DNA of 64,000 nucleotides from assembly GCA_951799445.1 (NCBI GenBank), contig OX637295.1:20336001-20400000 (forward strand), in the 5' to 3' direction. How positions within the stretch are numbered: position 1 is the stretch's first letter; every line of letters begins with the position of its first letter. The notes beneath the pieces were generated by a model that worked only from the letters and a program-made list of their open reading frames with translations, ran no database searches and was not told the DNA's origin. Shown one piece after another: positions 30,620-43,002 of the stretch. Source of the DNA: Pseudisothecium myosuroides. Taxonomy: Eukaryota; Streptophyta; Bryopsida; Hypnales; Lembophyllaceae. Position numbers and translations under genes: made by a program.

Positions 30620-33144
30620 TTGGAAGTGGACTAGCTGGGTTATATATCACCTGTTTGTTGCATCCAAATGATTATATAAGTGGCGAATCCACCTTTTCTA
30701 TCTGACTGTGATTACACCTTACCAAATGTCTGTAATTGCATTATGTTGCTTCATCCATTCTTTTGTGTTATGTGATACTTTGGGAAGTATGTTCTGAGCT
30801 CTCCCGATCTGTGATGTCGCATATTAATGCAACCCCGGATACAAATGTACCGCTTACAGCAAATGTCGGAGTTGACATCATCTCAAATTCATTGATTTGT
30901 TCGAACACTCTATCCCGAAGGAGTATATTTCCTTGCACCGGGAAATCTCCAGACCACTTAGCATCCCAAAGCGATTTAAATCTCCTTTGAACGGCATTAC
31001 GGACTCATTGTACATACCATCGGGAAGATCTCCCGATGGACAGGACCTTCACAAAGTCCAGAATTCCCCGTAAATTCCAGAAGTAGTTAAATATGGCATA
31101 AATACTGTACCTGTAAGGTTGCAAGCCAGAAATCAGGATTGAGAAAAACTAGCCACATTAGAACTGCTTGTGGCAGCATGTGCGATATCAGAGTGCAATG
31201 ATCAGATTCTACGAAACAAGAATATTCCGAAGGAAAAATGAATTACAAGCATTCTACATGAACCATGCCACAAAGTCCACGTGGAACAATGCATGGCTCA
31301 ACAAGGACGACAATAATACAATCATAAGTAAAATCATTAATTACACTACAAACTTCAGCTCAATATCAGAATAGCTCCCACAACCACCAAAGAGACAAAC
31401 TATCAGTCTAGGCATCACTTTTTGCAATATACCCTAATCTAATAGGGTGCCAAACTATTCAAAAACTACACATGTCAATAGATACAAACCAATATTAGTG
31501 GTTACAAGTTCATGCTACAAAGTCTTCCTCTAAAAAGAAGCACCAAGGGTAGCATTCACTTCCTCAGCCTATATGGCTTACATTGTAAAACTACCTCCAA
31601 CAGACTCTTCATTCAGAGTGGTCAAATGACCATAGTTATTTTTTTTTATAATGGTTTGTAAACATGTGGAAAAAATTACCAAAAACTCCACAAAATATAT
31701 AGCAAAATATGTGCATTTGAAGGGGCAAAAAGACTTTTTCGACCTTCTAGAAAATTGGATAATTTGCACTTCAAGAGGTCACCTGTGCATAAGAAAATGT
31801 TCAAAATTGTTCTAACATTTTAGACTCATTTTTCAAGGCAAATTAAGTATATACATGAAAAATTTTAGATCATTTGAAATTTACAAGATATTATAAAAAT
31901 GTAGTAAGTAGAAATAAGTAGAAAATGATCCAAAACACTAAATTGGTACAAATTTAATTAGATAATTGAAAAATGCCAATCCCAACAATTGCAATGTTGT
32001 AATCAACAATCCACCTGATCTAATTATTTTTTAAAATATTGAAAATTGAAAAAAAATAAAGGACTTCAAAGTTTATTTTAGGGTAGGGAATTTAGAATTG
32101 TCCACAAACTAGAAATTGTCTTAATTTTTTTGTTGTTGATCAAAATGAAATGATTCAAAGCCGCATTCCATTTATATGTAAATCTTGAAAACCAGTTTCA
32201 AAGTTTATTTTTATTTTATTTTTATTTTATTTTTTATATATCATTTTATTTTTATAGCTTTTTTAATTCAAAGTTGCCCGCCAAACAGTTAAATCTACGT
32301 GTATAATATTTTTTTTTATCTACGTAGTCAATAGTTGTGAAAATTGTTGGACCTTAAAGCTACTCTTCAAGCACATATAGTGGACCAAAATTCAAAGAAT
32401 AAAAGTTGCAAGTTTGTATGAAACTTGTATTGAAATGTACATTGATTGAACTAGAAAATGTAATTATTTTCAGGTTTTTGTAATTTGAAATGTGCACATG
32501 TGCAGTATAATTATAATATTGTCTAAATAAAATAATTTTGCACTTGCAATACTACAACAATATTGATAATGACCAAATTAATTATAAAAAAGTGCATATT
32601 TTAGTATTGAAAGAGGATTGTTGCTTTACACTACTTATACATTATTGCAGTATTGCAAGAATTCATTTAATGTACACTTTCATTATTGACTAAATAAATT
32701 TTTTTAGTATTGAAACAATATTTTGCATTTAACATTACAATATTTAAAAGCAAACCACTTAGCAAAATTGAGTTGGTACCAATATGGTATTGCATGCAAG
32801 AATCTCCTCATTTGTATTGTAGCAGTACAAATTTAGTACTGGACTGTTCAAACACTGACGCAGCACTAAATGTATACTGCAACAATATTGTTTAGGCCAG
32901 TCCTTTTTCCCCGATGTAGGCCTTCCAAAAGCTCACGTGCGCGTACACAAAAGCCGCAACCAAGCTACCAAAGAATTTGTGTCCCCCGCCTCTCCAAGTT
33001 CCCTCCCAACCCGCTACCTGGATGGAGATAAAATCCATCCAGGGGAGCCAGCTTGGCTGGGTGAAGCATGTACGAGGCACTAAGGACGACAGACAGAACT
33101 CTGCTTATTTTGAGGGTGAAATTTATATATACATATATAACTTT
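30620..33144. other. Gene-free AT-rich stretch
   Basis: Apart from one palindrome at 31019, the only patterns are A/T-rich runs and T-rich tracts such as the repeated 'tttattttattt' near 32206-32250. Short frames at 30736-30990 and 31168-31374 have no motif. A short GC-rich island lies at 32895-33075 without a recognised gene. Confidence 0.4.
31019..31037. repeat. Last copy of the palindrome family
   Basis: The sequence atcgggaagatctcccgat is 19 bp and nearly fully self-complementary, with an extra A in the left arm. No copy was found between here and 64 kb. Confidence 0.85.
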
Positions 33145-33491
33145 TTATTCATCGTTATTATCAAAGTCAAAGTCACTATTAGATTCACCGCTTTGCCAAG
33201 TCACTGGCGCTCCATCTCTAAGTTGATGTTTTATTCTTGTACTAAGTATTTGTTTATTCACTAATGCTACCCCTACTTTGTACACATTCTCTGTTAATGT
33301 CTTATGTATAAACCTTAATGTTCCATGGGCAATAGTCTTGTTTCGGACAAATGCTCCATCTCCTTTATTTGTATTAAATTTTAAACAATGCCGGAACAAA
33401 CCAAAGCATCCTCCTTTAGGATCTCCTCTTGTAAACCAAGCAATAAAAGATGCTTCCATATCATACTTATCTAGATGAGGCTTGATGTATG

Positions 33492-33667
33492 TGTTAGATA
33501 TATACAGTATAAAAGTAGTACACTAGTCACGAATACAAGATTCATAGATACTTTATACTCAAATATAAAGAGTTGAGTCTTCACTGACGTACTCGTTTAG
33601 ATCTTAGTTGAAACATGATATAAACTCCATTCCTCATTACATTAATAATATATATATAATTTCTACA
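33492..33667 (+). repeat. 5' LTR of the Copia element
   Basis: 176 bp, TG...CA ends, contains 'tatatacagtataaaag' near its start as a possible TATA region. It differs from the 3' LTR by about seven substitutions. Confidence 0.95.
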
Positions 33668-33679
33668 TGGTATCAGAGC
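33668..33679 (+). other. Primer-binding site
   Basis: TGGTATCAGAGC directly follows the 5' LTR and complements the 3' end of initiator methionine tRNA, the usual primer of plant Copia elements. Confidence 0.95.
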
Positions 33680-33724
33680 AATTTTAAATTTATATATTAT
33701 AAATGTAAATTAAAATATAACATC

Positions 33725-34015
33725 ATGTGTTTCAAAGAAACACCTGTGATTGAAGCTTCCAACAAAGCTAGTTTTAATTTACCAATTCTAGAACAAGAAA
33801 GAATTGAAGTAGAAAGAACGTTGAGAGTAGAAGATGCATTTATTCAAATTTCACTAGAAGTTTATGACGATCCTGAAGAAGAAGGCGAAGAATCATTAGA
33901 AATTATTTCTAATGTACCATATGATATTTTTAATGCCCCGGCATCATTAATTGAAGCCTTGGACGTTATAAACGCAGAAATTAAAATGAATGCCATCTTA
34001 CAACAAGACTATTAA
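33725..34015 (+). CDS. Small acidic reading frame ahead of gag
   Basis: The frame runs from ATG 33725 to TAA 34013-34015, about 96 residues, rich in Glu/Asp ('DDPEEEGEESLEIISN'). It ends two bases before the gag ATG at 34018. Most Copia elements have no separate protein here. The frame is intact although the rest of the element is damaged. Function unknown. Confidence 0.4.
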   Translation: MCFKETPVIEASNKASFNLPILEQERIEVERTLRVEDAFIQISLEVYDDPEEEGEESLEIISNVPYDIFNAPASLIEALDVINAEIKMNAILQQDY

Positions 34016-34017
34016 GA

Positions 34018-35868
34018 ATGACTCACAAAGTTGACATAAGCCACGTTTCTAAATTTGATGGCACTTATTTTAATATTTGGCAACATAGATTGACATTAGT
34101 CTTCAAGGTTGAAAAGTTATGGTCTGTGGTAAGTGGTAGTGAGCCCTTACCCATAGTACCTAATGCAATACAAATTGTTGCTGGTACCCCAGCTTTGCCT
34201 GCCACAGGAGTAGGAAGTATTAGCCACTGGGAAGAAAGAGATACATTATCTCTAACCATAATTAATAATTGCCTTGAGAATAATGTCGTATCACACATAC
34301 AATCATGCAAGACATCAAATGAAGCATGGAAGGAATTAAAGAACGTGTTTGAATCACACGATGCAGTAACCAAAATGTATCTTAAAGATAAGCTATATAC
34401 TCTCAAAATGAAAGAAAATGAGAGTGTCACTAAACATATTCATGTTTTTAGATCTCACTTGGAGCAATTATCAGCAGCTGGATGTCCAACTCAAGATGAT
34501 GAAGCAATCTTATCTCTTATGAGAAGTTTGCCTCCATCTTATAGATCTTTCATTAGTTCTTTAAGAAGACAGACAGGCATCACTTTGCAATCATTGATAA
34601 CAGATTTAATACAAGAAGAAACCTTAATGAAGGATATGAATTTAAATATGGATAACACATCAGCCCTTTACGTTGGAAAGAAGCAATTTTATAATAAGAA
34701 GAAACAAAATTATAATAAAAACTACAAGAAATTTCCAAATTCAAAAGATGAAAGCTCTTTCCGACCTTTTGAAAAAAAGAAGAATTATTCAACTGATAAG
34801 AAATGTTTCTATTGTAAAAAATTTGGACATCTTATTCAAGATTGTAGAACAAGAATAGTTGCTGAAAAGATAAAACAGTCAAATATGGTTACAAAACCAA
34901 ATAGACTTTATGTGGCTGCACTTATAACCAATACATCTACATGGTATGTAGACTCCGGTGCAACACAACACATGTGTCATGAATCAGATGCCTTCACTAA
35001 TTATACAAAGTATGAAAATCAACAATTTGTATATTTAGGAGATGATACTACATCTTATAAAATAGAAGGACTTGGTGATGTTACAATTAGACTTTCAAAT
35101 GGTATAGAGAAAATCATACCTGAGGTCTTATATGTACTAGGGCTTGCGAAGAATTTATTTTCTACCAAGCAATTAGACAGAGCTGGAGGTGAAATTTGCA
35201 TTAAATCTGGAATTTCAATATTATTAAATAAATCAAGCCAAACAATTGCAAAGTGCAAGTTAAACCTTGACTTATATGAATTGGATACTACTATAATCCC
35301 AAATAAGAAAATATTAGCTATACCAGCTACAATACAAAATTTGAGTAAGGCTGATTTATGGCATCTAAGATTAGGCCACATTAATCAATACAGATTAAAA
35401 CAAATCCAATCAATGTCCAAAGGCATTGACACTTTTGATGTACACAATATGAACTTTTGCCAATCATTTATTGAGGGCAAACAACACAAAGGCAAATTTC
35501 CTAAAAGAGGAGGACAACGAGCTAAGGAGCTTTTGGGATTAATACATTCCGACATCTGTGGCCCTATGCAAATTGGTACACATTCTGGATGTAAATATTT
35601 TATCACCTTTATAGATGATTTATCCAGATATTGTCACATCTATTTAATGAGACAAAAATCTGAAGCTTTTGATAAATTTATCTTCTACAAGATTTTTGTA
35701 GAGAAGCAAACCAACCATACAATCAAAATTTTAAGGTCTGATCGTGGTGGTGAGTACATGTCTGATTCATTTAAAAAATTTTGTAAGGCACAAGGCATTA
35801 AACAGGAGTTTACTACAGCTTATACACCACAACAAAATAGTGTATCTGAAAAAAAAATTGAACCTTAG
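34018..35868 (+). pseudogene. Copia gag-protease-integrase frame, broken at an A-run
   Basis: The gag region is followed by a CCHC zinc knuckle (CFYCKKFGHLIQDC, near 34804-34845), a protease with 'WYVDSGATQHMC', a pre-integrase 'HLRLGHIN' region, and an integrase with 'SDICGPMQ', 'FIDDLSRY' and 'SDRGGEY'. The usual HHCC motif is degraded (WHLRLGHI...NFCQSFIEGK). The frame is lost at a nine-A run (35849-35857), where the expected motif 'AERKNRT' reads SEKKIEP and stops at 35866. Confidence 0.85.
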
Positions 35869-38300
35869 TGGGCTCAATCCTAGCTATGTTATCTTATGCT
35901 AAACTACCTAAAATATTTTGGGGAGAAACCCTTCAAAGAGCAAATTATTTGCAAAATAGAAGCCCCACTAAAGCCATAACAACAAATTTAACCCCCTATG
36001 AAATGTGGTTTGGTAGATCACCAAACCTATCATATTTAAAAATCTTTGGGAGTACAGCTTATATTCTTGTTCCACAAGAGACTAGAAGAAAATTGGACTC
36101 CCATTCTACAGAAGCTATTTTTCTAGGGTATAGTGACAAATCAAAGGCTTATCGTCTTATGCACAAACATAATAAGAAAATTGTTGTATCTTGAGATGTT
36201 ATTTTTAATGAAAATTTCCATGATACATCAAATATTCATATTAATGAAGTTGAAGAAGATTTGATAGATCCTAATTTATTCAAACATCTTTCTATCACTC
36301 CAAAATATCCACAAACATCTCAACAAGTACAACCACACACATCACTTCAACCAGTACAATCTACATCTTTTCAACCAATATCAAATCATTCTTTAAATAA
36401 AGACCATCCACAAAGTAAAACCAGTCCACCTTCTCACACTGACATGTTAGACTTTTTCACAACTTTCCTTAGACAAGAATAGAAATAATTTACCTGACGC
36501 AGATGACGAAGTTACTTCTACTGTTAGAGATCCTCTTCCTCCAATAACTTCTTCGCGACCTCAAAGAACTAAGAAACCCACCAAACGATTACTTAAGTCA
36601 ATTCAAAGTGCATCATCCTCTAAACGAGCTTGTCCTTATCATAAGTCACACCATCAACTGAGACAACATATATTTCTTTCAAACCTCCTAAAACCATAAC
36701 TGAAGCCTTAGCTAGATCTAATGGCCATCATTAGCAAGCTGCTATTACTGCTGAATTACAATCTTTAAAGAAAAATAAAACTTGGAAGTTAACACCCCTT
36801 CCACCTGATAGAAAATCGATTAGCTCTAAATGGGTTTTCAAGATTAAAACTCATGTTGATGGTACTATTGACAAGTACAAGTCTAGGTTAGTAGCCCGTG
36901 GCTTCACACAAGTACAAGGAATTGATTATTTAGAAATGTTTTTCCATGTTGTAAAACTTAACTCTATAAAAGTTTTATTAGCCCTAGCCACCCAATACAA
37001 TTTGGAGATACATCAATTAGATGTGAAGACAACTTTTCTTAATGGCTATATTGACGAGGACATATATATGTCTAAACCTGAAGGATTATCAGCCCCATCA
37101 AACTTAGTGTATATTGTATAAACTTATTAAGTCCTTATATGGCCTTAAACAATCGTCAAGAGCTTGGTACATGCGTTTTGATACTTATCTTATTTAGCAA
37201 GAATTTTTTAGATTAGAAGCTGATGCAAATATCTATATCAAACGAGACAATGACGATGGATTTATTATTTTAACAGTCTATGTTGATGATTGCATCCTTA
37301 TTAGCAATCACCTGTCCTTCATTCACAAAATTATAGAGATCCTTCACAAAGCATTTGAAATGACTGATGAAGGCAAAATCCATTATATCCTTGGAAATTC
37401 TATTATTTGAAATCGACAAGAAGGCTGGACTATCTTACACCAACACAAATACTTACTTGATAAACTTGCAGAATATCATATGTCAAATTGCAATCCTATA
37501 AGCACACCACTGCAAGGTGGCATCAGATTAAGTAAAGATGATTCTCCTTCTATTGCAGAAGAAAAGGATATTGTAAGCTCATATCCATATTCTCAATTAG
37601 TGGGTAGCTTAATGCATGCTCAAGTTAACTCTAGACCAGATTGCGCTTATGCTATCAATAGTTTAGCCCAATATTTATCAAATCCTGGTTCTACTCATAT
37701 CCAAACTCTCAAACGCACAATGCGCTACCTTAAAGGAACTCTGGATTTTGGCATCAAATATCAACAATTACCTAACGGGCATATACTCCATGGTTTTTCT
37801 GATGCGGATTGGGCTGGGGATAAAGATACTTGAAGGTCTACTTCTGGTTATTGTTTTTTGTTGGCTAGTGGGGTTATTTCATGGAGTAGCAAAAAGAAAC
37901 AAAGTGTTGCTTTATCGTCCACTAAATCTGAATATATGGCCCTAGCAAAAGCCACAGCAGAAGCCATCTGGCTTCGCAAATTATTATATGAATTAGGGTT
38001 TCCACAATCCGATCCTACTACTGTTTATTGCGACAGCCAAAGTGCTATTGCCTTAAGTGAAAATCCTAAATACCATTCCCGTAGTAAGCATGTGGATACC
38101 CAGTATCATTTTACCAGAGAAAAAGTTCTTGCTCACGAAATTCAGCTAAGTTATGTTTCTACAAATGACATGACTGCTGATATTTTAACTAAGTCTTTAC
38201 CTAAAGATAAACATCAGCGTTGTATGATCAACTTAGGTATGTGTTTGATTCCAACTTCAAAGATTCAAGCCTTGACCATTTCTACCAAACATTCTGATTC
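35868..38300 (+). pseudogene. Copia pol remainder: integrase end, reverse transcriptase, RNase H
   Basis: Pieces in several frames: integrase C-part with 'TPYEMWFGRSPNLSYLKIFG' (35868-36194, TGA), reverse transcriptase with 'SRLVARGFTQVQGIDY', 'LDVKTTFLNG' and 'VYVDDCILI' (about 36770-37420, several stops), then 'DADWAGDKDT' and RNase H with 'SWSSKKKQSVALSSTKSEYM' and 'DSQSAIAL' (to about 38250). Stops interrupt at least five times. The element cannot encode its own enzymes. Confidence 0.85.
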
Positions 38301-38659
38301 ATCTTTACATTCTTCTCACTTATGTGGGAGTTATTCACGCCCATGTATATATGGATGCTACCCTACACGTCAATCCAATCATACATCTACACCTGATGAT
38401 TTATTTTCTCAATTTTTGTATCCTTTCTTGAATTCTTTTGCTACAGCAGCACATCAATCCGGACATTTTGATCAGTCTTGTAGTGGGAGATCTATACGAC
38501 AACCGTATTGTCCTTTATCCAAGACCAATCAAAATACAACGTTTTCAAAGACTAATCAAACTATAAAACCTTCGCTGCAAAATTGGTGTAAATCTATTTC
38601 AACTGATTTCAATCATTCAGGAAATTTATCATTAGCGACACTTACCTAAGATAAAAGAT

Positions 38660-38701
38660 TGTCACTTTTGTAAAGAACTTGGACACATCTAGAGGTATTG
38701 T
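38660..38701 (+). other. Second CCHC zinc-knuckle motif downstream of RNase H
   Basis: The sequence encodes 'CHFCKELGHI*RYC', a C-x2-C-x4-H-x4-C knuckle with an in-frame TAG. It is in a different frame from RNase H. It resembles the gag knuckle at 34804 but is not identical. It lies in the ~1-kb stretch between pol and the 3' LTR. Confidence 0.5.
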
Positions 38702-39274
38702 CTGCTGAACAAACATGCTACCAAAGAAGCAAATTTTCAAATAGGTCGACATCAAAGACAACCTATATGCTTACATTCATCAAGTAGCAAATTTCTTAAG
38801 CTAAGAAAGCAAAATCAAGTTATGTGCGGCCAGCACTTACCTCGAAATGAGCATCTTCACAAAGATCAAACTTCACTTCTTCGACCTGACTTGATCAAAT
38901 GTTAGACGCCCAACTCCAACAAAGCACTTGCAACAAACAATTAAAGAGAAACAAAAGTTACTCAATTGATTCAAAGTATCATCCAAAACCTAAACAAAGT
39001 TACTTACAAAATGCATGTATTAATCAGGTACCTCAATCTCAAAGAGCAATGGGATGTTGTCGCAAAAGCAGGGCGACAGCAAACCAAGCACGTTTTTGAG
39101 GCTGCAGAAGATCATTCTGCACTTTGCCGTGATCGCCACTGTCAACGTCTCTGTGCGAGGAGTCTCTGCGCGAGGAAGAAAGAGCTTCAAACCCTAAGCC
39201 TCGACAAGATGAATAACAGAATGGATGATAAATCAGAACGAATGAAAACATTATAACTAGTGTCCTAGTGGGAG

Positions 39275-39450
39275 TGTTACATATATACAGTATAAAAGTA
39301 GTACACTAGTCACGAATACGAGATTCATAGATACATTATACTTAGATACAAAGAGTCGAGTCTTCACTGACGTACTCGTTTAGATCTTAGTTGAAACATG
39401 ATATAAACTCCATTCCTCATTACATTAATAATATATATATAATTTCTACA
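39275..39450 (+). repeat. 3' LTR of the Copia element
   Basis: 176 bp, preceded by the purine-rich 'cctagtgggag' and followed by the duplicated target GTATG. Confidence 0.95.
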
Positions 39451-40958
39451 GTATGAATTTTTCGAAATGTGCATTTGGTGGACTTTGGTGGAATATCCAT
39501 CTAGTCCTATCGAAACACAATCCATTGGAGCAAATTGGTCATTAAAGAATTGTTGTACTTGACTGCCGAATTTATCCAATTGCATCCAAATAGAAGAAGC
39601 AATGCTATCACCAAGTCCTTTGAAACTTTTTTGTACAAAATCTCGTATTTTATTGTGATGGTACTTTACTACATTGCCTTTTGATTTTTTTCCACCATGT
39701 GCAACATACAGCGTGACTTACAGATTTGTATTTCCCCCGCTTTGGATTTTTTTATTCTTTTTCACTGCATATGGAGATGTTTCATAATAGTGATTTGCTT
39801 CAACTAGAGTTCGTTGGTAATCAAGGTCATTAGTCTACATATTGGGAATATATATCATTATTATATGGTCAAACTTTAAGTCTTCAATGTTCATAATTCC
39901 CATTTGTATAATATCAACACCATTCAAGATCATTAAACTTTTGTTTTGTGTTGGAAATACTATATTGTTGTCGTAAATGTCTTGCCAATTTCGTGCGAAA
40001 CTTGAATCAACCCAAAAAGGTAATGTAGCATGTTTAGTTTTTTTAGCCTCCCCTGGAATATTTGAAAAACTAATCATAACACGCATATTCTGTTTGATAC
40101 CAAATTCCTTTAGTATTAAGTGTTCTTGAAGTCCCTGTTCTTCAAATTTGCAATTTAGAATCATGAAAGGACTACATTGAAGTCAAGTTTTGGATGACAT
40201 ACAATCCCCATTGTTTTCCAAATACATATTAAATTGTTCATATACATCATGAAACTCTTGTAGACATTGGATTTTGCATTCTTGAAGTATTGGGAGATTA
40301 AACACCCACTTTGTGTGTATGCCAAAGTCCATGCCTTGATGAGACTCACATGAAGGACATTTCAGAGGGTTTGGATAATTCAAACACTCCTCACATAGTT
40401 TGTGACAGAAACTGACATAATATTGTTGTTTGTTCAATATATCTAGCTTGATAAATGTAGAATTATTCACAAATATTTTTTCAAAATATGCACAATCCAA
40501 AGTTTTTTTACACGGCACAATATACAACTTTGGAAAATGTTTTAATAAATGATGTAGACCTTTGCATCCATGTCCCCCATCATTGTCATATATCAATTCG
40601 ATGGCATTGGAAGCCTTCACAAACTTTGCTCTCACCACTTGTTGAATTTGTTTTCTTGCCTTTTTATGTTGTTGCACACTAGAACTTGCCATTGCGACTG
40701 ATATAGCAAAGAAAAATACTAAAATATAAATAGGTGCAGTACTACAAGAGGACACAAATTTATATTGAGACTTTTCGCAGTCTCAAATTTATCATCGCCT
40801 CGAAGATAAATGGCTATTAATATCTCTTCACCACTATTTCTATTTATTTTTTATTTTATACACTACTTTTTAAAATGAATTTATCAATAACCTACATTCT
40901 GTCTCAATATAACGAATATGGCCTTTTTATGTACAAAAACACCTCTATATATCTTTGT

Positions 40959-41689
40959 GGGTGATTGCAAGAAACACTTAGTACTATTTTTGTCACACGA
41001 AGCCGGCTGATTTGTTTTTTGAGCACAACTTCTTCGTTTTGGATCCAAATGACTCAAGATTTGTAATGCAAGTACTCATAACCATTATACACTTTGTCTA
41101 ATTTTTTGGTAATTTAAAAAAATATTTTACTATTTAAAAACAGCCCCCAATTTTATATCACACATGCCAATTTGGGGGGTTTTAGTACTATTTAGTACCC
41201 AAAAAAACGAATTTGAAGCTGAAAGTTGGAGGAAATGTTCTTCTAGTAGATTTGTAGCTTTATAAGGAAGGAATTCTAAAAATAGTAATTTTTGTATTGT
41301 GTGGAAGTCCACAAAGTGAGCTTCTTTCTGCTTGCATTTTAGAACATATAAAATATTATTTTGGTGGATTTTTTGGTTAATGACCATCTCCATAAAGTTT
41401 TTACAAATATCCAATTTTTATTTTATTTATTAAATTTTTTCCCCTATTTTTAACTAATTAAAGCATCAAAAGTCTATTTTCTTGAGATTTAGCACTTCTC
41501 TAGTTCTCCTACTTAAAGAATTTATTTTTGCTTTTCCTTTGGTGGTTATCTTCATCTTAAAGGTGTATACATTGGCCATATTTTTCATATTTTTTAAAAA
41601 TTATTTTTCTAATTTTAAAGTACTCTAGAAAAAACCACCAGTTTTCTTGAAAACGCAACAAATAGTACAGGTGTTTCTTGCAATCACCC
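40959..41689. mobile_element. MITE-like element, family A copy 1 (TSD TTGT)
   Basis: Termini GGGTGATTGCAAGAAACAC at 40959 and its inverted copy ending 41689. Flanking TTGT at 40955-40958 and 41690-41693 is a 4-bp target duplication. The interior has the phrases 'gtttttagta' and 'acttcttggtg'-like motifs shared with copies at 43003 and 54608. No transposase is encoded. Confidence 0.8.
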
Positions 41690-41855
41690 TTGTAAATGAA
41701 CATTTTACTTTACATTTCAAACTGAAGTTTTAAAATAGAAAGTGCCAACAACATTTACTATAAGAAGACAATAATTAAAAAGAAAAGTAAAAGTACATTT
41801 GTTAACAGAAAAGACTGCAACATTACTCAAGTTATGTTGAAAATGATGCTTTACT

Positions 41856-41958
41856 TAGGGCCCTAAGTGCTACACCTGGGGGCCTCAAGTGTTTCAACTA
41901 GGGTCCCAAGTGTTTCAACTAGGGTCCCAAGTGCTACATCTGGGAGCCCTAAGTGTCT
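41856..41958. repeat. Minisatellite, short array of 'aagtgctacacctggg' units
   Basis: Alternates 'aagtgctacacctggggg' with 'aagtgtttcaactagggtcc' at ~20-24-bp steps. The same motif forms a longer array at 44139. Confidence 0.75.
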
Positions 41959-43002
41959 AAAAAAATTTTTAGAAACATACCAAATCTGGGCTTTAGCTTT
42001 TCCTTGTGATGCAGAAGTCAACAAACCTTATTTTGGTTAGTTAGTCCAAGACCATAGTTAGTGTCTCTAAACCACAAAACATACACAAAGTCCCATTATG
42101 TTTTATACAAAGCTTTTAATTTAAAGTTTAAATCTTTAAGTGGTAACATTGAAAAGTTGTTTTAAGAGTTTATATATTTGTTTATTAATTTTATTGTATT
42201 AAAAATTTTAAATCATGTGTAGGCCAAAAGGCGTGGCCTTGAATCGGCCCTATCACCAAGGTTACCTGACCCTATGACCGCTATTGCACCCATTGCTGTG
42301 CTGCACCCCAAAGCCGTGCGTGGTCCCTGAATCCGGCAGTTCGGAATCGAGCTTCGACGCCTGTTCGTGGCGGACACTCCCCCGACTGTCCGTTGCCCCT
42401 TCCGTACACCAGAGTCCTTGCCTGGTCACTGAGTTCTTTCTGCTCGATTGATTTCACCAATTACGCGGCAACAAAGCGCTCAATTGCACTCCTGTCTGAT
42501 TGCACTTACAATGCCCGAACCAGTGGTTGCGCACTCCAAACCCGTGGAATGTGATTCCCAAACTAGAATCCCTAATTGCACTCGTCTCAGTTAGTCGCAG
42601 GCTCTCCGCGCCTCAATTTGTGATTCAAATTGTCAACTTAACGTCAACAATCACTTCCAAGCATACAAACTTAATAATCTTGATAGTAATTGGCGTCTCT
42701 GTGGGCTTCTTCTCCACCCTGCTTCCGACACCTCAACAGCACTAACTGCCGAACTACCGCCCCCAATTCCTGAAATTCTTCCGTTCTCGGTCTCAATTTG
42801 TGAGCTAATTTGTCAATCTGACACACCCAATCCTCTCCTTGTGCAATTTTCCAAAATTTGAATGCCAATGAGAAAATTTGTCACATTCCCCGCACTGCTG
42901 CAATCACAGAGCCGAACAAATCCTCAAATTCAGTTCCACTTTCAAAAATCTGGCGGAATTTCTCCCAATTTGCGACTCAGGAGCTTCAATCAGAGCCTTG
43001 TG
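41959..43002. other. Gene-free stretch, GC-richer from 42.2 kb
   Basis: From about 42230 the composition becomes C-rich and resembles the sequence at 43744-44135, on the other side of the MITE at 43003. This suggests the MITE inserted into one continuous segment. Short frames around 42500-43105 overlap on both strands without a motif. Confidence 0.4.

Larger units (their letters stand above)
33492..39450 (+). mobile_element. Complete Ty1/Copia LTR retrotransposon (5959 bp) with 5-bp target duplication
   Basis: Two 176-bp LTRs (33492-33667, 39275-39450) begin TGTTA and end TCTACA. The target duplication GTATG is at 33487-33491 and 39451-39455. Just inside the 5' LTR is TGGTATCAGAGC, the initiator-Met tRNA primer site. 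A purine-rich 'agtgggag' precedes the 3' LTR. The order is gag (CCHC knuckle), protease (DSGA), integrase, reverse transcriptase, RNase H, which is Copia order. The LTRs differ at 7 of 176 positions by my count, about 4%, so the insertion is not recent. Several stops and a frameshift make it non-autonomous. Confidence 0.97.
33145..40755 (-). pseudogene. Unknown minus-strand gene, decayed and split by a Copia element
   Basis: Without the Copia insertion (33492-39450 and one copy of its duplicated target) a single frame runs from 40755 to 33145 on the minus strand, about 549 codons. It is broken only by TGA (about 40183), TAG (about 39835) and one TAA further on (about 39720). The start has a hydrophobic segment 'IYILVFFFAISVAMA', then Cys-rich 'CHKLCEECLNYPNPLKCPSC', which looks like zinc ligands. 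Later parts contain 'LPFWVDSSFARNWQDIYDN' and, past the insertion, 'SFIAWFTRGDPKGGCFGLF'. I recognise no family. That the frame stays open in one register over so many codons shows recent decay of a real gene, possibly itself part of a mobile element. Confidence 0.6.
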
